The position numbers and the translations under genes were made by a program. A model generated the notes under the pieces. The model saw only the letters and a program-made list of their open reading frames with translations. It did not search any database and was not told the origin of the DNA. From a virus, in the IMG/VR virus record IMGVR_UViG_3300028196_001335, positions 1-33,965 of that record: a stretch of 33,965 nucleotides of DNA. One strand, written 5' to 3'. Below, in pieces: positions 7,093 through 15,221 of this stretch; position 1 is the stretch's first letter; each line of letters begins with the position of its first letter.

Positions 7093-7347
7093 ATGACTAC
7101 ATTTACATCTGATGATGTTAACAAGCTAAAACAGCTTGTAAACGAAGGCATTCAAGTAAAAGGCGAAATGGAAGCACTACGTGAAGGCCTTAAAGATACA
7201 GTTACAGCAATTGCTGAAGAACTAGACATTAAACCTGCGGTGCTTAACAAAGCAATTAGTATTGCATACAAAGCCGAATTTAGTAGAGCAAAAGATGATT
7301 TTGATGAACTAGAATCAATTTTGGAAACAGTTGGCAGAACACTTTGA
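7093..7347 (+). CDS. dsbA: DsbA-like dsDNA-binding late-transcription protein
   Basis: 84 residues. It matches the small T4 DsbA double-stranded DNA-binding protein in length (89 in T4) and in pattern: an N-terminal helix with LKQLVNEGIQVKGEM, then DTVTAIAEELDIKPAVLNKAI and a closing AKDDFDELESIL helix. In T4 this protein binds near late promoters and aids late transcription. It follows a clear promoter and precedes two membrane proteins and the polymerase. The assignment rests on pattern recognition; the identity is diffuse because the protein is short. Confidence 0.7.
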   Translation: MTTFTSDDVNKLKQLVNEGIQVKGEMEALREGLKDTVTAIAEELDIKPAVLNKAISIAYKAEFSRAKDDFDELESILETVGRTL

Positions 7348-7625
7348 ACAAAGTAATTGACTTCTGGCGGCACAGTTGGGAAACAGACAAGACAGCATTT
7401 TATTATGAACTAGTCAGTTTTGTTTTTACTGTGGCCGCCAGTTTAACACTGGCACTGAGTGCAGATGCTCCGGATATGCGAATCGTATATCCAGGCTTCT
7501 TCATAGGCAGTGTCACTGCAATCATAGCATATAAAAGACGTATGTTAGCATGGCCTTTGGTATTGACAATCTACTTTGCATTTGTTAATATTATAGGGTT
7601 CGGAAAGGCGATGGGATATTGGTAG
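7344..7625 (+). CDS. small multi-span membrane protein
   Basis: 93 residues from a TTG codon that overlaps the previous stop (TTGA). After WRHSWETDKTAFYYEL there are three hydrophobic segments: SFVFTVAASLTLALS, YPGFFIGSVTAIIAY and WPLVLTIYFAFVNIIGFG. No catalytic motif. It is coupled to a second membrane protein that overlaps its end, so the two probably form one complex. A small transporter is possible; the substrate is unknown. Confidence 0.75.
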   Translation: MNKVIDFWRHSWETDKTAFYYELVSFVFTVAASLTLALSADAPDMRIVYPGFFIGSVTAIIAYKRRMLAWPLVLTIYFAFVNIIGFGKAMGYW

Positions 7626-7879
7626 ATTATTACGCACTACACTGGAGTGATATTTTTGGTAATATGGGAGTACTATTGTTAGTAACCACTTACCTCTTAT
7701 TACAAACAGATAGAATCAACGCAAAAGGCTTTTGGTATAGCTTTAATAATGCAATGGTAGCAATATTGTTGTTTGTTAATCTATATTACAAACCTGTACT
7801 TGCCAATATTACCCTTGAGATATTTTGGTTAGGTATTAGCATATATGGACTTTACAAATGGTATAAGGCAAAACATTAA
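7619..7879 (+). CDS. small membrane protein, CBU_0592-like
   Basis: 86 residues starting at TTG 7619, overlapping the previous gene by 7 nt. Three hydrophobic stretches: MGVLLLVTTYLLLQ, MVAILLFVNLYY and LEIFWLGISIYGLY. The pattern (GxxLLLxxYxLL, then a middle helix with N, then W/L-rich IxGLY end) resembles the CBU_0592 family of small putative transporters, by eye. Its end overlaps the polymerase ATG by one base, so all three genes are co-translated. Confidence 0.7.
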   Translation: MVDYYALHWSDIFGNMGVLLLVTTYLLLQTDRINAKGFWYSFNNAMVAILLFVNLYYKPVLANITLEIFWLGISIYGLYKWYKAKH

Positions 7880-10521
7880 TGAGTTACGTAGACGGCATCA
7901 TTGATAGAGACAAAGATATAATTAATATTGTTGAGCGTGTTGGAGGTAAGCGTGTTTATAAACAGCTACCAGCACGTTATGTTTTTTATTATCCTGACGC
8001 AAAGGGTAAATTTAAAAGCATATGGAACGAACCATTAAGCCGCATTGCGTGTACTAATGGCAAAACCTTTGCAAGAGAGAAGAAGCTATATTCGCACAAA
8101 CAACTTTTTGAAAGCGATATGAATCCTGTGTTCCGCTGTTTGGCAGAAAACTATCTGAAAGCAGATGCACCGGAACTAAACATTGCATTTTTTGATATTG
8201 AGGTTGACTTTAACAAGGACATGGGCTTTGCGCCTCCAGAAGATCCTTTTAATCCAGTGACTGCAATTGCAGTACACCTTAGTTGGCTAAATCGTACAAT
8301 ATGTTTAGCAGTTGCACCCAAGACACTGGATCAAGAAACAGCACAAGCAATTTGTGAAAAGTTTCCAGACACCATGTTAATGAATAATGAAAAGGAACTA
8401 CTTAATACGTTTCTTGATCTTATTGATGACGCAGATGTAATAACTGGTTGGAACAGCGAAGGCTTTGATATTCCATACATTGTAAATCGTGTTAAGCGTC
8501 AGTTGGGTAAAGAACACACTAGACGTTTTTGTTTGTGGGACAAATATCCCAAAAGACGTGAGTATCTCAGCTATGGTAAAACACAAGAAACATTTGATAC
8601 AGTAGGGCGTGTACACTTGGACATGTTGCAACTGTATCGCAAGTATACATATCATGAAATGCACAGCTACAGTTTGGATGCTATTGCAGAGTATGAACTA
8701 GGCGAAACAAAGATTGAATATGAAGGCACACTGGATCAGTTGTACAACAATGACTTTGAAAAGTTTATTGGATACAACAGACAAGACGTTGACTTGCTGG
8801 TCAAACTGGAAAAGAAACTACAGTTTATTGACTTGGCAAACGTACTAGCACATGAAAACACAGTGCTTCTACAAACAACAATGGGTGCGGTTGCACAAAC
8901 AGATCAGGCGATTATTAATGCGGCACATGCACGTGGTATGCAGGTTCCAGACAAACGTAGTCATGAAGGCAATACACAGGCTGCAGGTGCATATGTTGCA
9001 ACTCCAGTAAAGGGTATGCATGAATGGCTAGCAAGTATGGATTTAAACAGTCTATATCCTAGTATTTTACGTGCAGGTAATATGAGTACGGAAACTATTG
9101 TTGGACAAGTGCGCCATGTGTTTACACGTGAAATGTTGGCTGACTTTAAAACTGTATCAGAGGCATGGGAGGGCAAGTTTGCTTGTCCAGAATACGAACT
9201 TGTTATGGACAAGGATCGTGAAACTATACTACATTTGGATTTTGAGGATGGAACAACACTGGATGCAACTGGTGCTGAAATATATGACTTGATATTCCTA
9301 AGTGGACAACCGTGGATCTTTAGTGCAAATGGTACTATATTCCATCATAACACCAAAGGTGTTATCCCTGGCTTACTGGAACAGTGGTACGCAGAACGTA
9401 AGATACTACAAAAGAATGCCAAAGAGCAACAAGGCGTAGATGCTGATAAGTTTGCGTTTTGGGATAAACGACAGTTGGTTAAGAAGATTAACTTGAACAG
9501 TTTGTATGGTGCGTTGCTAAATCCTGGATGTAGATTCTTTGATCAAAGACTGGGACAATCAACAACACTAACAGGCAGATGTATTGCCAGACACATGGCG
9601 GCAGAAGTTAATCGTGTTATTGAAGGTACTTATGATTACACTGGTAAAAGTATTATATATGGTGATACTGATTCCGTATACTTTAGTGCATATCCTATTT
9701 TAAAGCCACAGATTGACAGTGGAGAACTTGAATGGACAAAAGACAAAGTAACTGAATATTATGAAGCAGTATGTGAAGCGGCAAACGAAACGTTTCCAGG
9801 ATACATGAACCAAGCACACAATTGTCCAAGTGAATTTGGTAGTATTATTGCCGCCGCTAGAGAAATTGTAGGTGTTGCTGGTATCTTTATTAAAAAGAAA
9901 CGTTATGCTATCCTAGTGTATGATAACGAAGGTTATCGTGAAGATACTGATGGCAAACCAGGCAAAGTAAAAGCAATGGGCTTGGACTTGAAGCGTAGTG
10001 ATACGCCCAAGTTTATGCAAGAGTTTTTACATGAGCTACTGGTTATGGTGCTTACTGGTGTTGAAGAACAACCAGTACTCACACGTATCAAAGAGTTCAG
10101 AAAGCCGTTTCGTGAGAAACCTGGTTGGGAGAAAGGTACTCCCAAACGTGTTAACAACTTAACTAATCATACTGCAAAGTATGATAAAACTGGCAAGTGT
10201 GGTATTGGACATGCACTGGCCGCAATTAATTACAATAGGCTTCGCAAAATGAATAGTGATGCTTATAGTATGGAGATTACAGATGGTATGAAAACTATTG
10301 TCTGTAAGTTGAAAAGCAATCCGTTAAACATGACAAGTGTTGGTATACCCACAGATGAAAAGCGTATACCAGACTGGTTTAAGGAATTGCCTTTTGATGA
10401 CGATGCAATGGAGACTGCAATAATTACTAAAAAGATTGAAAACCTTTTGGGTGTGCTGAAGTGGGACTTAAAGAGTGCTCATGACAACAATACCTTTGGT
10501 GATTTATTTGATTTTGGATAG
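7879..10521 (+). CDS. 43: DNA polymerase, family B (T4 gp43-like)
   Basis: 880 residues, close to the 898 of T4 gp43. The replicative polymerase with 3'-5' proofreading. Exonuclease motifs: FFDIEVDF (Asp106/Glu108), TGWNSEGFDIPY and YNRQDVDLL (Asp303). Polymerase motifs: MDLNSLYPSI (Asp388), KKINLNSLYGA (535-545) and YGDTDSVYF with catalytic Asp596/Asp598. The last residues, NNTFGDLFDFG, resemble the clamp-binding tail of T4 gp43 (SLDFLFG), consistent with the gp45-like clamp encoded downstream. The start overlaps the upstream stop by one base. No intein or frameshift was seen. Confidence 0.97.
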   Translation: MSYVDGIIDRDKDIINIVERVGGKRVYKQLPARYVFYYPDAKGKFKSIWNEPLSRIACTNGKTFAREKKLYSHKQLFESDMNPVFRCLAENYLKADAPELNIAFFDIEVDFNKDMGFAPPEDPFNPVTAIAVHLSWLNRTICLAVAPKTLDQETAQAICEKFPDTMLMNNEKELLNTFLDLIDDADVITGWNSEGFDIPYIVNRVKRQLGKEHTRRFCLWDKYPKRREYLSYGKTQETFDTVGRVHLDMLQLYRKYTYHEMHSYSLDAIAEYELGETKIEYEGTLDQLYNNDFEKFIGYNRQDVDLLVKLEKKLQFIDLANVLAHENTVLLQTTMGAVAQTDQAIINAAHARGMQVPDKRSHEGNTQAAGAYVATPVKGMHEWLASMDLNSLYPSILRAGNMSTETIVGQVRHVFTREMLADFKTVSEAWEGKFACPEYELVMDKDRETILHLDFEDGTTLDATGAEIYDLIFLSGQPWIFSANGTIFHHNTKGVIPGLLEQWYAERKILQKNAKEQQGVDADKFAFWDKRQLVKKINLNSLYGALLNPGCRFFDQRLGQSTTLTGRCIARHMAAEVNRVIEGTYDYTGKSIIYGDTDSVYFSAYPILKPQIDSGELEWTKDKVTEYYEAVCEAANETFPGYMNQAHNCPSEFGSIIAAAREIVGVAGIFIKKKRYAILVYDNEGYREDTDGKPGKVKAMGLDLKRSDTPKFMQEFLHELLVMVLTGVEEQPVLTRIKEFRKPFREKPGWEKGTPKRVNNLTNHTAKYDKTGKCGIGHALAAINYNRLRKMNSDAYSMEITDGMKTIVCKLKSNPLNMTSVGIPTDEKRIPDWFKELPFDDDAMETAIITKKIENLLGVLKWDLKSAHDNNTFGDLFDFG

Positions 10522-10529
10522 GGGGAAAT

Positions 10530-10733
10530 ATGAGTAAAATGACTGCAGAAAAAGCACAACGACATGTAGATAGCTTGTACCAAAAGAAAAAAGAGCTTGA
10601 CACACGCATAGAAGTTTGTTATGCTGAAAGGGTTAATGATGAAATTATTAACAATATGAAACAGAACAAAGTCAAGCTAAACGATGAAATTGTAAAATAC
10701 AAACGTATGATAACAACCAATACACAGGAGTAA
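10530..10733 (+). CDS. short coiled-coil protein, DUF465/YdcH-like
   Basis: 67 residues, all predicted helix, with a hairpin-like pattern: HVDSLYQKKKELDTRIE, then a turn, then MKQNKVKLNDEIVKYKRMI. The second half matches the DUF465 (YdcH/SlyX-like) end motif of the form LKKEKLxLKDEI. A ribosome site (agggggaa) precedes the ATG. It lies just after the polymerase in the replication operon; role unknown. Confidence 0.7.
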   Translation: MSKMTAEKAQRHVDSLYQKKKELDTRIEVCYAERVNDEIINNMKQNKVKLNDEIVKYKRMITTNTQE

Positions 10734-10737
10734 GATT

Positions 10738-10938
10738 ATGGTTAAAAAGATCCGCCTTATCGAAGATGAGGTATCTGATGAACAAATGGATGCAAATGAT
10801 ATCCAGAAGCAGTTTTTAGAACTTGCTAAAAGCATGGACTGGAAGCTATGGGAATTATTGCAAACAATGCAACGCCTTGAAAAAGGTTTAACAATTGTAG
10901 ATGAATCTGAGAAGACTGATGCAAAAACTGAAAAGTAA
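10738..10938 (+). CDS. small acidic hypothetical protein
   Basis: 66 residues, with a ribosome site (caggag) in the preceding gene's end. It is helical and charged, with KQFLELAKSMDWKLWELLQTM in the middle and an acidic/Lys tail. It resembles small proteins placed next to DNA polymerase or clamp genes in cyanophages, without known function. Its last 20 nt overlap the following T-fold gene. Confidence 0.7.
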   Translation: MVKKIRLIEDEVSDEQMDANDIQKQFLELAKSMDWKLWELLQTMQRLEKGLTIVDESEKTDAKTEK

Positions 10939-11302
10939 AATTTGGGTTACTTTCCGCAAGGAGGGTGTACACTTATATCCAGCGGCGTTGGATGACCCTA
11001 AATTAGCAACCGGCGGTTGGGACGATGTATCGTTCCTTGGAGTTCCACACCGTCATATATTCCACTTTAAGGTGGAGATTGAAGTATTCCATGACGATAG
11101 GGATATTGAATTTATCCAGTTTAAACGCTGGATGGAACGTCTTTATGACGTAGAAGAAGTTTTGTCACTAAATCATAAATCATGTGAAATGATTGCTGAA
11201 GATTTGGCAGAACAAATTAACAATCGTTATCCAGGCCGTGATATGACCATCACAGTTTCAGAGGATGGCGAGAATGGTGCAACTCTAGAATTTAAAGGGT
11301 AA
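10919..11302 (+). CDS. T-fold protein resembling 6-carboxytetrahydropterin synthase (QueD/PTPS-like)
   Basis: 127 residues from the ATG at 10919, the last start before the conserved region. The pattern follows the QueD/PTPS T-fold: a first His (18, EGVHLY), the zinc-type pair His44-x-His46 (VPHRHIFHFKVEI), a strand-helix segment DRDIEFIQFKRWM, then LNHKSCEMIAEDLAEQI and a final strand with SEDGENGA carrying Glu. QueD makes 6-carboxytetrahydropterin, the second step to preQ0 after FolE. The catalytic Cys expected between the first His and the HxH pair is absent, so activity is uncertain. A conserved cyanophage family of unknown role is the alternative. Neighbouring folE, queE and dpdA-like genes support a pathway link. 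Confidence 0.6.
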   Translation: MQKLKSKIWVTFRKEGVHLYPAALDDPKLATGGWDDVSFLGVPHRHIFHFKVEIEVFHDDRDIEFIQFKRWMERLYDVEEVLSLNHKSCEMIAEDLAEQINNRYPGRDMTITVSEDGENGATLEFKG

Positions 11303-11308
11303 GTAGTT

Positions 11309-11605
11309 ATGGCACGAAATAACTTCGTAAATATCAACGATGTCAAATTTGACTTGTTGAAGATCATCGAGCCATGGGACGGCGTTCTGTCACAAGAACA
11401 AAGTGGTCCTGTGTATCATCTTTTTAACGCATATCTTGGAGACCTACGTAGGTTTGGCAAGATAAAAGAGTATCAGATTACTAGTACTAATCGAAATACT
11501 GCAATTACCTACGACATTGCTGTTAAATTTAGTATTGATCGTAGTCCTAAGAAACTAAAAATCCATGTCGGTACATTCCAGTATCCATGGACCGCTACAG
11601 CGTAG
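11309..11605 (+). CDS. conserved T4-like phage hypothetical protein
   Basis: 98 residues. An N-terminal segment with FDLLKIIEPWDGVLSQEQ is followed by YHLFNAYLGDLRRFGKI and an alternating beta pattern (ITYDIAVKFSIDRSPKKLKI, then HVGTF). A similar small protein is conserved in cyanophages; no function is known to me. It is the last gene before a terminator and so ends the polymerase transcription unit. Confidence 0.75.
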   Translation: MARNNFVNINDVKFDLLKIIEPWDGVLSQEQSGPVYHLFNAYLGDLRRFGKIKEYQITSTNRNTAITYDIAVKFSIDRSPKKLKIHVGTFQYPWTATA

Positions 11606-11612
11606 CAACTTG

Positions 11613-11649
11613 GAAAACGGTCAATAAATGGCCGTTTTCTATCTTTTTT
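11613..11649 (+). terminator. rho-independent terminator
   Basis: GAAAACGGTC (11613-11622) pairs with GGCCGTTTTC (11630-11639), with one G-U pair and a 7-nt loop, followed by TATCTTTTTT. It lies 8 nt after the stop of the preceding gene and directly before a strong promoter, so it separates the polymerase operon from the clamp operon. Confidence 0.85.
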
Positions 11650-11650
11650 C

Positions 11651-11678
11651 TTGACATGGTCTAAATATCATGTATAAT
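11651..11678 (+). promoter_or_regulatory. sigma70-type promoter of the clamp gene
   Basis: TTGACA (11651-11656), a 16-bp spacer and TATAAT (11673-11678), both consensus hexamers. The ribosome site AAGGAGA follows at about 11694. The spacer and -10 region GGTCTAAATA..CATGTAT are nearly repeated in the queE promoter at 22424-22452. Likely a strong early promoter for clamp and dpdA-like genes. Confidence 0.85.
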
Positions 11679-11707
11679 AATATTAATACACTAAAGGAGA
11701 AGTCTAT

Positions 11708-12451
11708 ATGAAAGACGTTATTGCAGATGTGGTAAAACACACAGCAGGATTAGGTTTTATTGAAAACGTAAAGGTTACTGGTACAGATAGTGAAACAACA
11801 CTAGATGCAATGGACAGTGATCGCACAGTGATCCTTAAAGCAAAATTACACAATGTACAGCCTGATTTTATTGGCGAGTTTGGATTGGGCAACTTAGGTT
11901 TTCTAAGTGGCGTAAGCAAACTGCCTAACTATGCAGGCGAAGATGCAACTGTAGAAGTTGTAAAACGTGAACGAAATGGTGTGCAAGCACCGGATCATTT
12001 ATTGTTTAAAGATAGCACAAACAATACTGACCGCTATCGCTTTATGAGCAAAGAAATTATTGACCAAACACTACAAACTGTAAAGTTTAAAGGTGTGGAC
12101 TGGGATGTAACATTTGAGCCCACTAAAGCAAAAGTAAGTGAACTACAACAAGTAGCAGGCATTTACGGAGGCATTGAGCCAAACTTTACTGTTAAAACTG
12201 AAGAAGGCAATCTTATTGTCACAGTTGGTGCAGCAGATGGTAGTTACACTGGTAAGCGTACATTTGCACAAAATGTAAATGGTGAGATTACTGAAGGCTA
12301 TGCATGGCCACTAGCACAAGTATTAGCAATCCTAAAACTAGGAATGAGTGGTGCGTGTGTAATGCAAATTAGTAAGCGTGGTGCATTGCAGATCAGTGTA
12401 GACAGTGGTATGGCAAAATATGATTATATCCTTCCTGCACTCACAGTATAG
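11708..12451 (+). CDS. 45: DNA polymerase sliding clamp (gp45-like)
   Basis: 247 residues, against 228 for T4 gp45, the trimeric ring that holds gp43 on DNA and, in T4, also activates late transcription. Clamp-like alternating strands are visible in two similar halves: DRTVILKAKLHNVQPDF with LGNLGFLSGVSKLPNY in the first, and VTVGAADGSYTGKRTF with YAWPLAQVLAILKL in the second. It ends with a strand-rich ISKRGALQISVDSG segment. It has its own strong promoter and ribosome site. The clamp loader genes are not in the window. Confidence 0.85.
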   Translation: MKDVIADVVKHTAGLGFIENVKVTGTDSETTLDAMDSDRTVILKAKLHNVQPDFIGEFGLGNLGFLSGVSKLPNYAGEDATVEVVKRERNGVQAPDHLLFKDSTNNTDRYRFMSKEIIDQTLQTVKFKGVDWDVTFEPTKAKVSELQQVAGIYGGIEPNFTVKTEEGNLIVTVGAADGSYTGKRTFAQNVNGEITEGYAWPLAQVLAILKLGMSGACVMQISKRGALQISVDSGMAKYDYILPALTV

Positions 12452-12460
12452 GGATTGGGT

Positions 12461-13966
12461 ATGACAGCTACTAAAGTAAACTTAACAGAAAGTAACAAAG
12501 ACTATGCAGTATTCCTGCCTAGTATTAGTACATTCTATAATAACTATGTTGCTAAACAACGACTGAATCCTAATGCGGTTCCTGCTGATCGTATTCCAGC
12601 AGGGTTTGAGCAAGGTATTGAGGGGTGTAACTTCCTCAATCCTGATGCTTACTACAACTATAAGTGGGGGCTTTACTCAGCAGGACATGCTCAACTTAAT
12701 TTAGATAAAGCCAATGATGCAGATGCTATGGTACAAGGTCGAGATCGCAACAAGAGCTTTATGCTTTGCGATAGTGGCGGGTTCCAGATCATTAAAGGCG
12801 TTATCCAGTGTGATTGGGCTAACTTTAAAACTGATGACAGTTTACGTCACAAGATCTTAAACTGGTTGGAACACACAGGCGATTATAGTATGATCCTGGA
12901 TATTCCAACACTGGCGGCAGATCCTACATTTAGTGGACGTACTGGTATTACAAGTTTTAATCAGTGTTTGGAGTTTACAGACTTTAATGTAAACTGGTTT
13001 AAGAAGAATCGCAAGTATCAAACAAAATACTTAAATGTTATGCAGGGCCGTAATTGGGCTGAAGCAGAACACTGGTATGAAACTATGAAGCACCATGATT
13101 TGGAAGGCTTTGCGTTTGGTGGTAGTGCCAAGAACGATATTAATATTGTATTGCGTACACTTATTAAGATGCGTGATGATCAGCAACTAGAGCGTGGCAA
13201 ACGTGATGTGCTACACTACTTGGGTATTGGTAGATTGGAATGGGCAACAGCCTATACAGCAATCCAACGTGCATTGCGTGAGCATGTAAACGAAGATGTT
13301 CAAGTAATGTTTGACTGTGCATCGCCTTTCTTGGCAACAGCAAATGGTACTATGTATACACAACACGTACACAAAAGCGATCGCTTTGGTTATGTGATGG
13401 ATAAAGCAATGGACAACAAACGTTTGGCTGGTAGTAAGATTCCATTCCCATATGGTAGCCCAATTGGCGAACGTATGAACTTGGGAGACATTTGTCACTA
13501 TGCACCTGGTATGTTGAATAAAATTGGCAAAGAAGGTAAAACAAGTTGGGATAGTTTCAGCTACTTCTTGCTAATGTCACACAATGTGTATAGTCATATT
13601 GAAAGTGTGCAACGTGCGAACTCATTAACTGATATGGTAAGTGCTACAGTAGATACAAACTACAAGCACTGGCGCAAACTTAAATCCAGTAGTAAAGAAG
13701 AACAGTTTAGTCCGTATGTTCCACGTAACATTATATACATGTCACAGTTTATTGATCAACTATTCCGTAGTGAAACACCAATGCAGATGTTGGATGAAGC
13801 TGGCCCAATGCTTGCTAACTTTAACGGACAAAAGAGTCTAAGTTCTAGTACAGACAGTTTTAACGGATTGTTTGAAGTAGAAGATCAATACTTGGGCGAA
13901 TCAGATGAACTTACTCCTGAGCAAGAAGAAGCTGCAGGAGAATTTTTAGAAACTTTGGAGGTTTAA
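12461..13966 (+). CDS. dpdA: DpdA-like 7-deazaguanine transglycosylase (TGT paralogue)
   Basis: 501 residues from the ATG at 12461 (a TTG lies 6 nt upstream). DpdA enzymes swap guanine in DNA for a 7-deazaguanine such as preQ0. It is a TIM-barrel TGT relative: LCDSGGFQIIKG carries Asp104, LNVMQGRNW and GFAFGGSA follow, HYLGIGRL comes next, and MFDCASPF carries Asp285. Asp104 and Asp285 match the positions of Asp102 and the nucleophile Asp280 of tRNA-guanine transglycosylase. The TGT zinc cysteines are not evident, as expected of DpdA. The acidic tail after about residue 470 is probably disordered. It directly follows the clamp gene and shares a window with folE, queE and a YhhQ-like importer, which supports DNA rather than tRNA modification. 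Confidence 0.9.
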   Translation: MTATKVNLTESNKDYAVFLPSISTFYNNYVAKQRLNPNAVPADRIPAGFEQGIEGCNFLNPDAYYNYKWGLYSAGHAQLNLDKANDADAMVQGRDRNKSFMLCDSGGFQIIKGVIQCDWANFKTDDSLRHKILNWLEHTGDYSMILDIPTLAADPTFSGRTGITSFNQCLEFTDFNVNWFKKNRKYQTKYLNVMQGRNWAEAEHWYETMKHHDLEGFAFGGSAKNDINIVLRTLIKMRDDQQLERGKRDVLHYLGIGRLEWATAYTAIQRALREHVNEDVQVMFDCASPFLATANGTMYTQHVHKSDRFGYVMDKAMDNKRLAGSKIPFPYGSPIGERMNLGDICHYAPGMLNKIGKEGKTSWDSFSYFLLMSHNVYSHIESVQRANSLTDMVSATVDTNYKHWRKLKSSSKEEQFSPYVPRNIIYMSQFIDQLFRSETPMQMLDEAGPMLANFNGQKSLSSSTDSFNGLFEVEDQYLGESDELTPEQEEAAGEFLETLEV

Positions 13967-14125
13967 ATGACTAAACTTGATAGACTTATGGTGCTGATGG
14001 AAGAAATTGCACTACTAGAAAGCAAATTTCAACCAACAGCTACAGGACATTTACGCACTACTGTAAACGTATTGCGTGAACGAGTAGATGAACTAAAAGC
14101 AGATCTAGAAAAGACTGCCGCATGA
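13967..14125 (+). CDS. small coiled-coil protein
   Basis: A 52-residue ORF that begins at the base after the dpdA-like stop and overlaps the next start by 4 nt (ATGA). It is wholly helical and charged, with LMVLMEEIALLESKF and VNVLRERVDELKADLEK heptads. Two ribosome-like signals (ttggagg) precede its ATG. It could be a small partner of the DpdA-like enzyme. Function unknown. Confidence 0.7.
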   Translation: MTKLDRLMVLMEEIALLESKFQPTATGHLRTTVNVLRERVDELKADLEKTAA

Positions 14126-14883
14126 ATCGTATTGTACTAGTTACTGGTGGGTTTGATCCCATACATAGCGGACATATTGCATATCTCGAATCCGCAAAGC
14201 GGCTTGGGGATATGTTGATTGTTGGTATTAATAGTGATGCCTGGCTCGAACGAAAGAAGGGCCAGGCTTTCATGCCATTTGAGGAACGACAAAAAATTGT
14301 GGAAAGCCTAGGTTGTGTGGACAGTGTTTTGGCGTTTAATGACGATGATGGCAGTGCATGTGATGCAATTCAACAAGTGCTTGATATGTACAGTTACAGT
14401 GACGTGATCTTTGCCAATGGCGGAGATCGTACAGCAGATGAAATTCCCGAAATGCGGATCAAAGATGAAAATCTTATCTTTGAGTTCGGAGTTGGAGGAG
14501 AAGATAAAAAGAATAGCAGTAGTTGGATCCTTAAAAAATGGAATCAGCCTACAACACAACGTGCTTGGGGTACTTACACAGTACTGGATCGCAATACTGA
14601 ATGGCAAGTTAAAGAGCTTGCATTTGATGTTGACAAGGCACTTAGTGATCAAAGACATCTAATTAGAAGTGAACACTGGCATGTGGTGCAAGGAAGTATA
14701 CGTATGGACTTGGAGTTTGCTAACGGAGATAAGGAAAGTAAAACTTATCAGTCAGGAGACAGCATTGATATTCCAGTACACACGTGGCATAAAGCACACA
14801 ATGTAGGCGATGTTACTGCAAAAGTAATTGAGGTTTGGATGGGATCTGAACTCAGTGAAGAAGATATTGAAAGAAGAGATTAA
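14122..14883 (+). CDS. nucleotidyltransferase-cupin fusion (HldE/RfaE-type domain plus ManC-type cupin)
   Basis: 253 residues with two domains. Residues 1-135 are a cytidylyl/adenylyltransferase: GGFDPIHSGH with the HxGH motif at 15-18, RKKGQAFMPFEER and NGGDRTADEIPE, as in the nucleotidyltransferase half of HldE. Residues about 140-250 are a cupin like the C-terminal domain of ManC or type II phosphomannose isomerase: RAWGTYTVLDRN, RSEHWHVVQG, GDSIDIPVHTWHKAHN, VIEVWMG. Together they suggest activation and isomerisation of a sugar phosphate. Its overlap with a HAD phosphatase gene downstream fits a sugar-nucleotide route. The exact substrate cannot be read. Confidence 0.85.
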   Translation: MNRIVLVTGGFDPIHSGHIAYLESAKRLGDMLIVGINSDAWLERKKGQAFMPFEERQKIVESLGCVDSVLAFNDDDGSACDAIQQVLDMYSYSDVIFANGGDRTADEIPEMRIKDENLIFEFGVGGEDKKNSSSWILKKWNQPTTQRAWGTYTVLDRNTEWQVKELAFDVDKALSDQRHLIRSEHWHVVQGSIRMDLEFANGDKESKTYQSGDSIDIPVHTWHKAHNVGDVTAKVIEVWMGSELSEEDIERRD

Positions 14884-15221
14884 TGAAGTATGTTATTGAT
14901 ATTGATGGTACTATTTGTCACGAAGTTATTATCCCTGATAGTGGCGGTAAAAAAGACTATGCAAACCACATTCCTATCCCACAAAGAATTATTAGGGTAA
15001 ATCAGTTATTTAATGATGGGCATACAATTAAGTACATGACTGCTCGAGGTTGTGTAAGTGGTATTGACTATTATGACTTGACTAAAGAACAACTCATTAA
15101 GTGGGGATGTAAATTTCACGAACTAAGTGTTGGCGAAAAAGAAAACTACGACATTTGGATTGACGATAAAGCATTTTGGAGTGAGAACTTCTTCCGTCAG
15201 ACGGGAGAGAGTTATGAGTGA
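14883..15221 (+). CDS. HAD-family phosphatase
   Basis: 112 residues; the start overlaps the upstream stop by one base. HAD motif I is YVIDIDGTIC (nucleophile Asp6, acid Asp8), motif II is KYMTARG (Thr), and the distal acidic motif is WIDDKAFW. There is no large cap domain, so it belongs to the small capsule-biosynthesis-type HAD proteins that act on sugar phosphates or protein substrates. It is placed between the nucleotidyltransferase-cupin and aldolase genes, which supports a sugar phosphate substrate (inference). Confidence 0.85.
   Translation: MKYVIDIDGTICHEVIIPDSGGKKDYANHIPIPQRIIRVNQLFNDGHTIKYMTARGCVSGIDYYDLTKEQLIKWGCKFHELSVGEKENYDIWIDDKAFWSENFFRQTGESYE

Noticed and set aside
9277-9360. 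Possible intein or insertion in the DNA polymerase (region ending in a His-His-Asn motif)
   Set aside because: The segment is too short for an intein, polymerase motifs continue in frame on both sides, and total length equals that of gp43.
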